A DNA stretch of 64,000 bases, from positions 329,646 through 393,645 of the forward strand of contig VUYV01000399.1 of the NCBI GenBank assembly GCA_008711295.1. Reading direction: 5' to 3'. Position numbers and translations under genes: made by a program. Source of the DNA: Anarhynchus alexandrinus. Its lineage: Eukaryota > Chordata > Aves > Charadriiformes > Charadriidae. The first letter of the stretch is position 1. Each line of letters starts with the position of its first letter. Below the pieces are notes generated by a model. The model ran no database searches and had not been told where the DNA came from. It saw nothing but the letters and a program-made list of their open reading frames with translations. Of the stretch, positions 1-13,561 are shown one piece after another.

Positions 1-577
1 GCAATGTAGGCACACAAGAGATGGTTAGCCTGTTTCAGGGTAAAGATGGAATAATCTGGAAATAAGATAGAAGGGGTGTTGTGTCTGAGTGATGTATTTG
101 TTCTGTTTGGAAAGCTGCGCGGGTAGCAAGGGTAGCCCAGTGACACTGATGACAGAGGAGCAAGTTCAGGGGCATAGCAAATGATGAGAATAAGAGGTGG
201 TGTGATGACTCCTGTGTGTTGTTAAGGGATGAACTTTGGGAGAAGCAGGAGAGCTGGTAGGGCAGGAAAGTCACAGAAAACAGGGTAGGTTTTGTTGGTG
301 TGGGTTTTTTTGTTTGGTTTGTTTCCTTTATGAACTGCTCTGAGAGATTTGATCCAGTAACACCACTAACAAAATTTATGCTGACGAACCAGATGTGGTT
401 TAGATCTGGCAAAACCACTCGGATCCTTTGCAGCTTTTGCTATCAAGCATTGTTAAGACACCCCTGACAAAGTACCAGAACACCCTTAAGTATATGTAGA
501 TGTGTCACCTGTTTTGGAAAAAGCCGAGATGGTGGCAAAACTTTTGAAAGTCTCCAAAGTCTTCTGGGAAATCTTAC

Positions 578-694
578 AAGGATGGGACTTCCAATGAGCG
601 TCTCAGCATCTTTTGCTTCAGGTTGTGCCATAAATACCTCAAGCTGTCCTCCTCCAGAATATTTTGCCTCCCATATCTCCACTCCCCATCAGAG
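578..694 (-). other. Exon-like stretch, no known family
   Basis: On the minus strand a pyrimidine-containing acceptor (TTCTGTATTTCAG) ends just before base 694 and a good donor (GTAAGA) follows base 578. They bracket 117 nt, an exact multiple of three. Skipping one base, the stretch is open throughout and reads SDGEWRYGRQNILEEDS and onward, ending ...RRSLEVPSL. A second donor (CAG|GTGACA) follows base 509. A different frame is open over 443-682 but has a stop two codons after the acceptor. I recognise no protein. It could be an exon of a lncRNA or an unannotated minus-strand gene, or chance. Confidence 0.2.
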
Positions 695-1977
695 CTGAAA
701 TACAGAAGTACTTGTATGTATGTTAATGCATGAAAATTCAATGTATGTTAAATTAAAAGCTATAAAGCAAATTTAAAAAAATGAAGAAAAATTCTTTGTT
801 TTTATTTTCCACTGCTGAACCTTTAGTACAAAATTATTTTTTTAATATATGAGTTAAAGCCTGACAAGTTTACTTAGTTGTCTAAATGAATTCAAATATT
901 TGCCTGTTTAATGATGTGTGGCTTTTGTCCTTTAAAACATAACGTCTGTTTATAATCACTATTAACTTATTACTATAACTTCTGTTTATAATCATTATTT
1001 TTTTAAAGAAAATGAAATGCAGAATTACTTCTGGACTGCACTTCTTACATTGTGGAAAGTAAAATGATTTCTAATTTTACACTCGAAAATATGCTAATAC
1101 TATGTGTATTTTTGATCTGGGTAATTATTTACTGATAATGTATGTTGCATAAAAATATTATAAGCAAAAACGGTAAAGGAAGATGTCATCGGGAGAGAAT
1201 GCAAGTTGGTAGTTGATGTAAAAGTTAAATAATTGGAGGTTATCAAGTTCTATTTTTAATAATAAAGGTGACTTTATTTTGTCATTTCTGGGAGGTTAAA
1301 TCATTCAATGATCTTTCTACTTTTAATGCAGAAGCTCATAGTTGTATTATGAAGTATAGGAAGGTTTTATAGAGGTCAGCTGATAAGAATAAAAGCAGCA
1401 CATTAATTTTCTTAGGAAAGTTTATTATTCATTTGGGTAAAATGACTTTTTCTTTTCCCTCTCAATTTTTTAAGCCACAATACCTATGGTTTAGGATATA
1501 AAACCACATTTGGGGGTATTTTTTAGACAGGTATAAATTGAAATTGATTTTGTTATAGTGTGTTGCATTTTATTGTGGTATATTTTTTTTATCAGATGAC
1601 TCCTCAAAAGTCTGACTAGAATATTTATATTCCTGCCATTTACAAGCTAACGGGTATTTTAAAAAGTTTCATATCCTATTATTTCCTTCACAGCCAAATG
1701 TAAATCTGATAATCCTCACTTATCTGCACCAGAGTGATTTGCACAAGAACACCAGTTGATCTTTTATCTCTGCATTTTCTCATAGGAACTTAAAAAGGAA
1801 GTCAATGCAAATATGACAGCAACATTAAAATGCTGTAGAAATCTCTTGTGCTTGCTTAGTGAGATTTGAAGATTTAATATGTCTAGGTATATATTTTTTT
1901 CCCCCTTGTTGAGATAACATAACATAAGCTGGCACAGAGTTTGATTTTGTCTTTGTATATACCTGTCACCTGTGGCA

Positions 1978-2057
1978 GTGTTTTTTAATTTGGTGTGGGT
2001 GTGGTGGTGGTGGTTGTTGTTTGTTTGTTATGTAGTCGGGTTTTTTTGTGTGTGGTA
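1978..2057. repeat. G/T-rich strand-asymmetric tract
   Basis: The plus strand is almost only G and T here, including GGTGGTGGTGG and GTTTGTTTG runs. It is low-complexity sequence with no clear repeat unit. Similar T/G-rich stretches occur at about 290-330 and 33690-33880. Confidence 0.6.
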
Positions 2058-2311
2058 TTGCTTTAATTGAAAATCTAATGTAAAGGAAACTGAACTATTA
2101 ATAATGAATATTAGAGTTTTTTTCTTGGCAAAAGTATTCCATCCAGTTTATTCAGATTATCACTTCTGCCATGAGGAGCTTTTCAATTTTGTTAAATATC
2201 TATATTTGACTTCACATTTGTTAGCAATGCTATGCATACATAACTTCAGTATGAAATACTCTATTCCAGAAGTATTTCTATTTTACCTCTTTAGTCATAT
2301 GAGCCACACCT

Positions 2312-2367
2312 CTTACTTTTTAAGGAAACTTCTATTAGTAAGGAAGTTTCCTTACTTTTTAAGGAAA
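2312..2367. repeat. Perfect hairpin flanked by 17-bp direct repeats
   Basis: The 17-mer CTTACTTTTTAAGGAAA occurs at 2312-2328 and again at 2351-2367. Between and overlapping the copies, AAGGAAACTTC (2322-2332) and its exact reverse complement (2343-2353) form an 11-bp stem with a 10-nt loop. This can be read directly from the sequence. No function is implied; a local duplication and inversion is the simplest origin. Confidence 0.9.
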
Positions 2368-5300
2368 TTTTCATTTTGAACCAAATTCCCCATTAAGCAG
2401 ATAAGGAATATTCCTTCTCTCAGGTGTTCATCCTCCACTGGCATGTCTGAAAGCCTCCAAGAGATGCTGTAAATGATGTGACTAACCTGATTTGTCTCAT
2501 TCTTTCTCCTTTCTAACTGATGGGACTTGCTCAACATGTCAGTGCATAGCATCAGTGCCCGAGAGAAACTGGAGTGACTTGCAGAGCGTGCATGCTGTTT
2601 GAAAGGGGGTCTAGGGGATTTAGACCCATGTAGGGATTTGGTGGTCTCCGTTTCTGATGGTGGAGCTCTCTGCTGATACTTGCTTTCCCTGAAGCAGGTC
2701 CCATGCTCTAGATACCACTGCTGTTAGGGCATTGTCACTTGCTTCCATGGCACTTACCGTATTAGTTGCAATGTTTCACTAGACCATAGCTGCCCTTAGA
2801 AACCAGAGTTGTGCAAAGAGAAATCAACTATTGGCCACACAGAAGGTCTTCTAGTGAATACTGAATAGTAGATCAAACCTTGGCTTGCATAGGCACATGG
2901 GCTACTGAGTTACCTATTAAAACTTTTTTTGATGTGTGACCTTATTCCTAGAGGTGAGGAAGTACAGCAGCAATTATTACTGCAGGACCAAGGCGGGTGG
3001 GTTGCTTAAAGGAGGTCAGTATCCGAAAGGCTGCACGCTTTTATTCATAAGCATAAAATAAGCAGTGAACGGGACGAAAAAAAACTATAAAGAAAGTGAT
3101 TTATCAGTGTGAGGAGAGGTGCCCTTGAAAATACCATAGTTGATACATTTCTTGAAGTCTATTTGTCTTCTAACTAAGCCTGCTTTTCTTGACTTTTCCT
3201 TGAGTTTAGCCAGCTGTTTTTCTTTTTGGCACTGATTTTGGCTGGATGTTCAGATGCCTAGTAACTTTGCCATTTCAAATATTCGTCCATGTACCACTTA
3301 TGTTTCATCTCATGCTGTGAAAAAAGCTTTCAGAATGGCTTCCTACAGGTGCTGAATAATTTAGATGAAAAATGAAACTTGCTGAATGCCACAATCAGTT
3401 TTAAGTATATAGAAGAGTTGCTGATAAGAATGACCTTTTCAGAGAAGGACTTTTCAGGGAGTTTCTCTTCATCCATGCAGCTTGTTAGAGACTTCATTAT
3501 CCCTTTAAAATTAATAATAAAGATTAAGAATATCTTATTGATGCAGTAATAATAAGCCTTGATAAAGATTGATAATGTTATTAACAACAAAAGTAATAAA
3601 AATAATGAGCACTTGATCATCAAAATAAAGGAACGTTCTAAAATAGTTACTTTGGGCACCAACGCAACTAAGTTTCTAAAGTTGTCCTGAAGTCCATCTT
3701 CTCGGGATTTGGCAACTCAGGTAAATAAAACTGTATTATATGCTGTAGGAAACTCTCTAATATTGGTGTCAACTTTCTCCTTAGACTGTATGTTTCAGAA
3801 GGTTTATGAGGCTTAATGGCAAAAATTCACTGTGAGTTAAAGCCATGGTTTCTCTGTTCCGATTGTTAAAATATGGCTTTCAAATGGGATAAATGGTGAT
3901 TTGTTATTATGTTTTAAAATGTTTAACTGAATATGCCTTGAAACCAGCCTTCATTAAAAAAATACTTGAGAGCATGAATATGAGTCCAAAACCTGACATA
4001 ATTAATTCTGTTATTTTGGTTTAGAAAGGAGGGATGTCACTCGCCTATATAAGTACATATAGTACTTATCCATCATAAATGTTCCTGTTCTGTGGTTTGT
4101 GGTTTTTCTTTAAATCCTACCTATCCATATTTAGAAAGTAGAGTTACAGTTCCTTCAGAGCTGTGCAAGACAACAGTCCTCATTTCAAAAACATACACTT
4201 TTAACTCACTTCTTTATAAAGCTTGCTGCTGTGTGCTCCACTTAGAGAATAAAACAGAAATTAATCTGAAGGAGAAGCTATTCATCGTGAACATGTCAGC
4301 TTCCATAGTATCTTATGGATTTTAAAGAGGTATTTTGAGCTACGTTATAAAACAAATAATACCCTTCTTCTGAAAGAGAGCAAAGAAAAAAATGTTCTGT
4401 AAATAGTGCTGTGTTGTCATGAAATATGTGCTTACTCTCAGACAAATTCACTTACTTTTAATAACACCCTTGCTTTTATAATATGCTGCCTTCATGAAAT
4501 TTCTCTGCAGTCGATGAAGCTCCACTGAGGTGAAAAGGTCTGTGCTGATGGATGGGGTTGTGAGGCCAGAGCCACTTTTACCAAATTTATCTGCCAGATC
4601 CCCACTGAATCCATATGGTGCGGTGAAAGGGGGCACCTGGAAAATCCCCCGCTCCATTTTCTTCCCTGTGGAAATGTGGGTAGAGCATCCATCTTAGAGA
4701 TGTGAGTCATGTTTCCAGCTCAGCCTTTTAAACAGTTGAATGGATCCCTTTCCTGCCTGGGTGACAGTTTTTCTGGTGGATAGAACAGGGGAAAAAAATG
4801 TCAGTGATGTTGTCCCTTGTAGATGCTTTGAGGTCCAGGGATGGAAATAAGAACTGGGAGGGACAGATGTTGAGAAATCCTTCTGTACGTACAGATACTG
4901 TAACAACATCCCGCATGGGGAAATACAAATTTTGGCATTCCCTGGCATACACGGAAAATGAATACCCTTAACTAGAAAGATGAACATAATCCTTTTATCT
5001 GGGGTAGCAACCTATGTGGAGACAGATGCGGCAGGGAATGTTCATGCTACCATGGCCATATGGTGGCTTTAGGGAATGAACGGCTTTACTTCTCCCAAAG
5101 CTGAAATACAGCCATATGATTGTATCGTGAAAGCATGTAGCATCGGGACGGAAATTAGCTTGCTTTTAAAAGCACGTTAAATTTAAAGGTGTTGTGAAAT
5201 CAGTAAACTGACCCTTGAGTTGGGGAAAGGGAAAAGGAAAGCGGAAGCGTTTGTTGCCTTGGCGGCAGGAAGGAAGTTACTGTGACTGTAGCTGTAATTC

Positions 5301-6224
5301 TTAGCGTTTAAAGTTTTCCTTTTTGCCTTTTTTTTTTTTCCTTGAAGGTTGTGCTTTAATGCCTTTTGAGTTAGGACTTGAATACGAGAAAATTGTAACA
5401 CCAGGAGTCAAGTGCTTTTGGTGGAAGTTGGATCGGAAGGGTGGGTAGCAGCAGTCTCGGCTGAGGACACCATTGAAGCAGCTGGCTGTGTGTTAATTAT
5501 TTGTTAGGCCGTTTTAATAACATCTTATCTTCACCTATCAATATAAGGGATGTCTAAATGCCCTCTCTGGCTTCATTTTCTTGGGTCACCTTATTTTATA
5601 GATGACTTGTGACAAACAGTTAAGACATGGAGAGATGTCTCTCTCATAGCTGTGCTTCTGTCCTGGCAGATGCTCCAGAGTGTTCAGGGATAGAAGTGCC
5701 AGCAGTGATGGGAGGGGTTCTTCATTTATGCACCACAACACATGCACAAATCTCATTTACCAGAGTTGTTCTGGGTTATTAATTGATTAACTAATCTGTA
5801 TTTTACCCTCTCGTTTGCAACCAGAGCTTTTTACAATGAAGAACTGTGGTGTTATCCCGTGGCTCAGGCCTTAGGAGGCTGTTTGTTACTGCTGAAGTAG
5901 ATTAGTACCTTCAGCCAAGATGAAACCTAAACCTTTTCTCTCCTGAAGCTACATGTGGTAGTAATATTTCCATATGCAATGTGGGAGTTACACTGCAGGC
6001 CTCTGTAGGTGGCTAAGGCCAGGGAGGAAGACAAGTTGTTGGAAAGTAAGAAGAATGGAGTATTTATTATAATTTTTTAAATTTTTCAGTGTCTTTAGTA
6101 TTGACAATTGTGTGATTAATATAGATGCAGTTGTACCACTTGCAAACTATAGCGGTAACATTGGCCAGTGATAACCAGTAGAAGGTGGTTTAATCTGCCC
6201 TGAAAATCGATGAGATTCTTTGGG

Positions 6225-6240
6225 ACACACACACACACAC
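6225..6240. repeat. (AC)8 microsatellite
   Basis: Eight uninterrupted AC dinucleotides, bounded by TGGG on the left and TAGA on the right. Confidence 0.95.
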
Positions 6241-7347
6241 TAGATGAATCCTCTTCTGCCAGGGACTGCTTTTGCTCAAAATTGTAGGAGCCCAGTGGAA
6301 GCATTAATGGGGATGTGGTGCGTTTGCGCTCCTGGTAATGTCCAGCTGGCTCACAGGGGTGAGCTGCCAAGTGCTGGTAGAAGTTTGGGGCTTGGGTGGG
6401 ACTAAGTTAGACTGGGAAGAACAGCTGGCAAATCTGGAAGAAGTCCTCGGCACTCCCAGCTCAAGGAGTATCTCTGCTCTCTTTGACTGTAGTGTAGCAT
6501 GTGGACATCTGTGTTACTTGTGGGTGCTCAGGTGTGGCGTTGGCCAGCAGTGCTTGTTTCCATGGAAGGACACACTCTCTCCCTTCCAAACCTTCCTTCC
6601 AAACTCTGCTGTTGGGATATGGGTCAGAAGGTTTGCACAGGAGGCATGTGGCTTGGGAATTAATTGTTGAAACTGTTGAATCCCTTCCTTGAAATGAAGA
6701 TTTATCTATCTTAAGTAAGATCCAAAGTCTGGACAGTGGCTAACTGCCCTGTGCCAGCACTTGAGAAGTGAAAGGATTCTTGGTGTTTCCTTTTGCAGAA
6801 ACTTACCCTCCAGCAGTTTCTCTCCTTTCACCGCTTGCTCGCTGTGCTAAAGCCCAGTCCCTTCTTTGTGAGCCTGGAGCTGTGGCACTGGAGACTCCCA
6901 TGTGGCTGCGTGACGGGAAGTTCTTTTTCTCTCTTATCTTAAATGGTCATAAGGCCAAACTCAATCAGTATTAAAGGGGTGATGTCAAATAAATTCAGAC
7001 AAATATTGAAAGATTTATCCATGTGCCTGCTATTTTTATTGCTTCCTTTACTATAACAGATGAAGCAAGCAACTAGAGAATCTACCATTTGTGTTTTAGC
7101 TCTAAGACTTCAGCTATAAAAAATCTGATGGAAATGTTACAATGCAATTGAAAAAAGCTTCAGTTCTCTTAAAATTCTGGTTAGAGACAGTTACATCTCT
7201 AATGTGTCTGTCTTTCAACGGCTGCTTAATACAATATAAATCAAGTAGTATTATGACAGTGACAGTAATATCATGGGAGGGACTATGGGCCCAAGTTGTT
7301 AGCATACAGTATTAGAAATAGACTAATCTGATTAAATTTTAATAGAA

Positions 7348-7371
7348 AATAAATTGCACTTGCAATTTATT
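7348..7371. repeat. 24-nt near-perfect palindrome
   Basis: AATAAATTGCA and its exact reverse complement are separated by only CT, giving 11-bp arms with a 2-nt centre. The loop is too short for a stable RNA hairpin without opening a few pairs, but the DNA could form a cruciform. There is no gene next to it. Confidence 0.9.
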
Positions 7372-10177
7372 AAGATTCTGTTCCTGGTCTAATACCGATC
7401 ATCTGTAGCATCCTTAATAACTGATCTTTATGCACAGCTTTATTTAATCAACAACATGGCCAACTGGAATAAAAGAAGCATTAATGGAAAAGTATCTGTG
7501 GTTGTAACTGTATATCTCTGTTATTTTCATAGTTTTATCTACTTATTTTTGCTGCTTAGATGTCATGCCCTTGACCTCATGAATACACAGTTTTCACAAT
7601 ACATCTGATCTTTGAGCCATCAATGCCAGTAAGAAAGCATCACCTTGAGCTAGGAAAATGCAAATCACATAGAAAAGAATCATCTGGCCCTGATCTGTCC
7701 ATGCTTCAGTATATATTGTCCCACATTAATGGTTTTATAAACATGATGCTTTTTAGAAACAGCTTTTGCACCAAAAGCACCAAAACGCCAAAAATATGGC
7801 AATGATAATCTCACTAAAAAGTACTTCCCAAGTGATTCTCATCTTAAATTTCTTAACCTGGAAATCGCAGTGAGTTATTTCTAACCTGTGATCCTTTTGA
7901 CTGAGGTTCCTGCCATCTACACAAATTCTAAGCTTAATGGAAATTTGGTGAAATACAAGTTTTAAGATCAGCAAAATCCAGAAGTTGTCAACACAGTGTG
8001 TGGGTAAAGTCGAAATGCAGCCGATGTGCCCACATCAATATTCTGCTTCTTGCATTGACAAATGCAGGTTCCTTCATAACTTGTAGGGCCACGTACCTGG
8101 ATTCTTTGGCAATTCCCCTGCCTATGCTGATTGATGCAATGGAAAATTTTACCACGTCAGCACCATTGACATAACTGGTAAAAATGAACCAAGCACCACG
8201 TCTTTTCATAGTTGCATTTAGAAAGACTTTGCACTGACTTGTGATGTGAGGAAGCTGAGTTAAGGTCTTATCTGTTATGGGAATTTCCAAGGAATTCTGA
8301 CTATTTGAATAACATACTTTTGACTTTTACTTATATACTGTATAGAAGAAACATAGGTAGGAATGGCTGGATTCAAAGAGTACCAGTTATAGCTAAATCT
8401 AATTATAAATATTGAAATTCTATTTCAATACCAGTAAATTGGTTTAGCCAGTAAAGCTAAAATCTATTAATACATGTTTTTTTTTTAAAAACAGTCTTTT
8501 TTGAAGGTTTGTGTTGGATAATATCCTTTTTTATTGTGATCTCAGTTTTTTTTCCAGATGCCCATTTCGTCAGTTTCATCACACCCTGTTTATTTTAACT
8601 TATCATATCTCAGGTTACATCTACCACATCAGCTGCAGTGATCAAAAAACTTAGTGCCTGAAGCCAGTTACGAATTTCACTGTAGCAAAACTGTCACCAC
8701 TGCTTATTCAGGCTGCGGGGAGGGAAAGCTTACTTGAGATGTGCAGTCCAGACAGTCTAATTTGTTATTTTGGTTAAGTCTGGGTAATTCTTTTTTAGCT
8801 TTAAACTATTTAATAATTCATAATAAAAATATATGGTAGGTAACATCTCACATTTGAGTAGAAAACCCACATGATTGTGTGTATTTTCATCCCTCTAAAA
8901 AAGAAGTATCTATGAAGTACAGCAGTTGAATATCAGTGTCCAGATCTGTCACATTTTTCATGAGCTTGAGGTGACAATTTATGTTCAAGACAAAACAAAA
9001 GCCCATGGCTACTTTTGTTAACCGTCCACATTGAAATTTGAAATCTTACAGTATCCTTCAAGTCTTTTACAGAAGCTTATATAAGATACTTAAATGTATA
9101 ACAGCTACTAAAACTACCTTCTTGATGTGACTGGAAAAATTACTGCTTATTTTATCTACGACTGGATCATCCATATCTGAGACAAAAGTAGTTTATGCCT
9201 GTAAAATTTCATGTGAATATCCATTTCTTCTGTTATGTAAGTTCATTTCATTTGGGGTGGTAGAGGGCAGCAGCACTGTGGGCGCCTGCAACCATATCTA
9301 CTTTACATTGCTCAAATTGGAAAATAAGGAAAGCAATCTCTGAGAAACTGAACAATTTGGGGAAGCCTCAGTATTGTCTTCAAATACTATTTTGGTTGAT
9401 GTCTTTGCACTTTCCATTTTCCTTCTGCCTTTTTTTTGTGGAAACGACCTTCTAGAATGAAAGTTGACTGGCATAAAAATACGTACTCTACTTTAATACC
9501 AGAAACACCTTGTTTCTCAAAAAACAAAAATCAAAACCAGAAAAAAACCTTCCAAACTAAAAACATTTATAACCCAGGTTTCCCTGAAGTATACATACTG
9601 ACTTGAGAACTTAGATATCTGACTTTCTTCCGAAAACTGGCAATCAATATTTTGAGTATAAATGTTTGCCAATGCAGCACTTTTAACGTACCAACATCTA
9701 CTTTTTCCTGTTTACCTTTTATGTTTCAGTTTAATTGGCCTATGCAAGATAAAATCTCAACTGACAATGTAAAATTATTTACTGATATTTGCACCCAGTA
9801 ACATTGGTAATATAAACACAGTCTTTGGTGCGGCGTTTATCAGAGTTAAGTTCTGCTTGACAGGATGGAAACCTACATCCTTTTCTTTGAGAAATGAAAA
9901 CTGTTTTGACATACTAAAGCAATCAGTTGAACAGCCATATATAAACGGTCCAGATCACTCTCCTATCCCTCTTCCCACCGAAATGTAAGTGCTTACATTG
10001 TTAGTCTCTACACATGAAACTCTCCATTATTCTGATCGTTTGTTAAAAAAATCTTGCTACTGGATCTGTAATTTTATGCCTAGATTTTTGGATTTATCAT
10101 GGTCTGCCTTTTTTTTTTTTCCCATCCTTCAGCTGTAATTATATCCTTTTCTATTTGTCCTGTATTTTCAGGATTTC

Positions 10178-10178
10178 N
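10178..10178. other. Undetermined base
   Basis: A single N in the assembly, near pyrimidine-rich sequence. Confidence 0.99.
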
Positions 10179-12083
10179 ATCATCTTGATCCTATTGAAAT
10201 CTGAAGCAAATTACTTGTCTTATTTTCATGACATGATTTATCCTATGCCTAATAGGCAGAAGAAGTTTCTTTGATGTCTGTCTTATAGAAATATTCAGCT
10301 GAAGAGCCTTTTTCCCCCCCTCTTTTTATTTCTTTACACCATCTAGCTCAGTGTGGCTGTGCATTTGTCTGTTATCGCTGCAAGGCATGACTTATGTGAC
10401 TAGCATTTCAGTTCTGGTGACTAATGTTTTCTATTACTAGCTGTTTCTTATTTATCCTTTATTTCTTTCTTGACATAGTTATTCATTCACTTCTGTTTGA
10501 AAGGTCTTCCCATACTATAAACTACACTATTTTCAGAAGCTGAGGGATGGGAACTCCAGATAGGAACTTCAAGTTTATCTCTTCCACAATTTGAATTCCC
10601 AAGTCTGGTTGCCTTTGTAAACTAAGATAACTAGTTAATGAGCTACTTACCTTTTAATATAACATCCGAAGCCTTAGTGGTATTTAAACTGTGCACAGTA
10701 TGACCACCCAACAGGTAAGCTATGTCCCTTTGCACTTATAGAGGATGCTGCCTCCGACCCCTCTCCCACTCCAACTCTGTCCTCTGCTAGCTCAAGTCTG
10801 GACACTGTATGTCTGGTTTGAGTTGCAATGCGCCAAATTGAATCAGTTGCAGTAGATCTAATTAGTTTATGTGAGATACTGCATGATGTGGTTATATTTT
10901 TCCTGGTCCCAGACTGATAAGACCACATGTGGATTTTATTGGCTTGGAGTTCAGGGCACTCTCTGCACCACTTCTTAATAAACAGAAATATTTAAAGATG
11001 AAGTGCGGCTATTTAGATTCCTGTCAGTATTTCATTTTTATTGTATGTCTGTCTAACAAAGACATGTACTACTTCTGTTAGTGGAAACAGGCCGTGAATT
11101 TATCTGAGGAACCAGTGCAGCCTGTAACTGTAGCAGAAAAACAGCATGACAATGAGATGTGAACGCTTGAATAAGAATAGGAGGTCTGTGGGGAAGGATC
11201 AGTAAAATATTGATTTTAATTAGTCCTACTAATTTCTTAAACAAGCACAGAAACTTGTTAATGAAAAAGTGTTGCCTAGCTTTTCAGACTCCTCTTGATA
11301 TAACCTGGGTAAGACCAGGCTGCTCTTATGATTCCAAGTCTATAATTTACCTTCAGGCTGCAGGACACGTGAACTAATGGTTGAAAAGCAAACAAGGTGT
11401 TGAGTACTATAGAAAAAAGAGAATTCTGAAGATGAGCTTTGCAAAATCAAAACAACTAAAGAATTTTTCCAAAGTCAACGAATTATAAACTATGAAGTAT
11501 GTTTTCAAGAAATGCTGCTACTGTCTTTGGTGATGCTGTGGTTATTGAAAGCCATAGTAATGAAATTAGGCAGCCAGTGATGCGCTAGAACTGAACAATC
11601 GAGCTAGGCCACATTAAAAAACAGAATAAACAGTCCACATAGTTTTTAAGTATGGTGTATTCAAAAGGCTTTTGTCTGTGGATGATGATGATAAACAGAC
11701 GTGGGTCGTTACTGGAGAGCTGAAGAAATGATGGTCCGGCTTTAAATTTACAGTTCACCTCAGCTATTACAGAGAAACCAATAACAACTCCTAACCCCTG
11801 CTGAAGCCAAAACTGCAACATGAAATCCTGATAGGGATAAAAGTAGGAATGTGTTGAAATTGGTTGGCAGGTTTAGCTTTGTCCTGCCCTAGATGTGCTG
11901 GTTTGGTAGTTTACATTGTTCACATATTATTGTTAAACATAATATTTGAGATTCATTAGCCTTCTTGCATTCAAAATTAATATATGGTTTTTGAGGGTTG
12001 ATTATAATTTGACCCCCAAAAATTAATGTGGGAAGTAAATATGGCGCAGGAGAAATTTATTTTAAAGCTTGAATGAATACTCT

Positions 12084-12105
12084 CCTCCCTTCCCCTCCCT
12101 TCCCC
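12084..12105. repeat. 10-bp pyrimidine tandem repeat
   Basis: Two exact copies of CCTCCCTTCC, at 12084-12093 and 12094-12103, run on into CC and a T run. The plus strand is a pure pyrimidine tract. Confidence 0.85.
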
Positions 12106-13544
12106 TTTTAAATTATTTTGGCCAATTCCTCAGCTATATTCATGCATTAATCAGAGTATCTAAAGCATTCATTATTGTACAAGACCATGCAGACTGTGTG
12201 AAAAAAATACAACACTCCGTCAATTTTGCTGTTACCCTACACAGATGTACCCCCAGCTACTGGAAGATTTTTCTTTTTGCTAGTCGTCTTGATTTGCTAC
12301 TTTTGTGAATAAGAAAAGGGATATTGTCACCTGAAAAATTCTACTCATTATATTTGTTTACAGTCCACCGCGTTAGACAAAATGCTTTCCATCTAAAGAT
12401 AACCCAAGATAATTAGGAACTGAGAAAGCTTTATTTTTTCCTGGAAATAAAAGTTTGGCATTTTTTAGTGTTATATGTTGAAAACAGTCTGTTCTATCTG
12501 CATAGCTGTATTCTCCTATTTAGGTACAATTTGTGTTGTCATTTATTTTTCAAAGTTTGCAAATATCAAACAGTCTTCTTGAAGTATTTGGCTTCTTTTC
12601 TGACTTAGTGGAGATAAAAAAAGATATTTATCTCCTGACATGACACATTAAAAAACTCTTGGAAGTATATTGACTGAGGCTGCTTTGCAAAATAGCTTGA
12701 TAGCTCTTCCTTTGAAAGCACAGAAACAAGTAGATAATATCAAGTTGTTCATTGGAATAACTCATTAATAAAATATGTTTAAAATGCAATGAGCCCTTAG
12801 GTGTCTTTGTAAAGGAAGAACTGTAACTATTTGGGAAAGGTACGTGACAATATTACTGTTACTTCTAAGGTAAGGAAAGACTGAAACTATTATTTCTGTT
12901 GAACCTCATTTCTGCCAGGTTGTTGATAATTCTAATTTATTTCTGTATTCTGGAGCATATTCCTTTAGCCCTCAAGACAGGCAGGTGAAGCTCTGTTTCC
13001 TGCAGGATGAACTCTTACTTAAAACCATTTTGATTCTCTGTCACTTGTCACCCATATATTGCATTCTGCAGATGTATGTGAACGTGGTAGGGAAGAATTA
13101 GGCAATCTTTCATCATTTACAAGCAACACGACGCTACTCTCTGCTGTGTGTAAGTGCTGGCAGAGAACTGACAGCTTTGAATTGGAGTACTAGCTGGGGA
13201 GGCCCTGTGCGCTCCTCACGGTTATTAAAACAAGGATATCAAATTCAGTACTCGATTGCCCGACCTTGTGGTGTTTGGGGATGCTGGGCTTAGACAAGCA
13301 GTAGCTGGTGATCTTCCAGGCTGCTGCAGAATTGATGTTCCAGAGGTGCGGTGCTTAGGATGGTCCTAATGCATAGACGCAAGGAGGTGGATACTGCCTG
13401 AATATTTTACACGTTCAGCACTATTGATGGGTATTGCTTGTCTTGGAGTGCAAAATCAGCACTTCTACGAGGAAAATTTGTAAGGAGGTGTTGTCCTTGA
13501 CTGAGCCATTTAGAAGGGACTGTTGTCTTAGTGGGAGGGCAGTC

Positions 13545-13561
13545 TTTTTTTTTTTTTTTTT
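13545..13561. repeat. T17 tract
   Basis: Seventeen uninterrupted T on the plus strand, followed within 20 bases by another T-rich run (13580-13591). Confidence 0.9.

Larger units (their letters stand above)
1..10000. other. Upstream intergenic DNA, block 1
   Basis: AT-rich non-coding DNA with no recognisable gene. Open frames are short, have no family resemblance, and mostly lack an ATG start. The visible structure is listed separately: an exon-like stretch at 578-694, a G/T-rich tract at 1978-2057, a hairpin with direct repeats at 2312-2367, an AC microsatellite at 6225-6240 and a near-perfect palindrome at 7348-7371. A minus-strand open frame at 7988-8290 (100 codons) resembles nothing I know and has no good splice sites. 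Because ZNF804A begins at 42351 on the plus strand, this block lies upstream of it. Confidence 0.7.

Noticed and set aside
7988..8290. 100-codon minus-strand frame considered as a pseudogene
   Set aside because: No family match, and the only acceptor-like site nearby has a poor pyrimidine tract.
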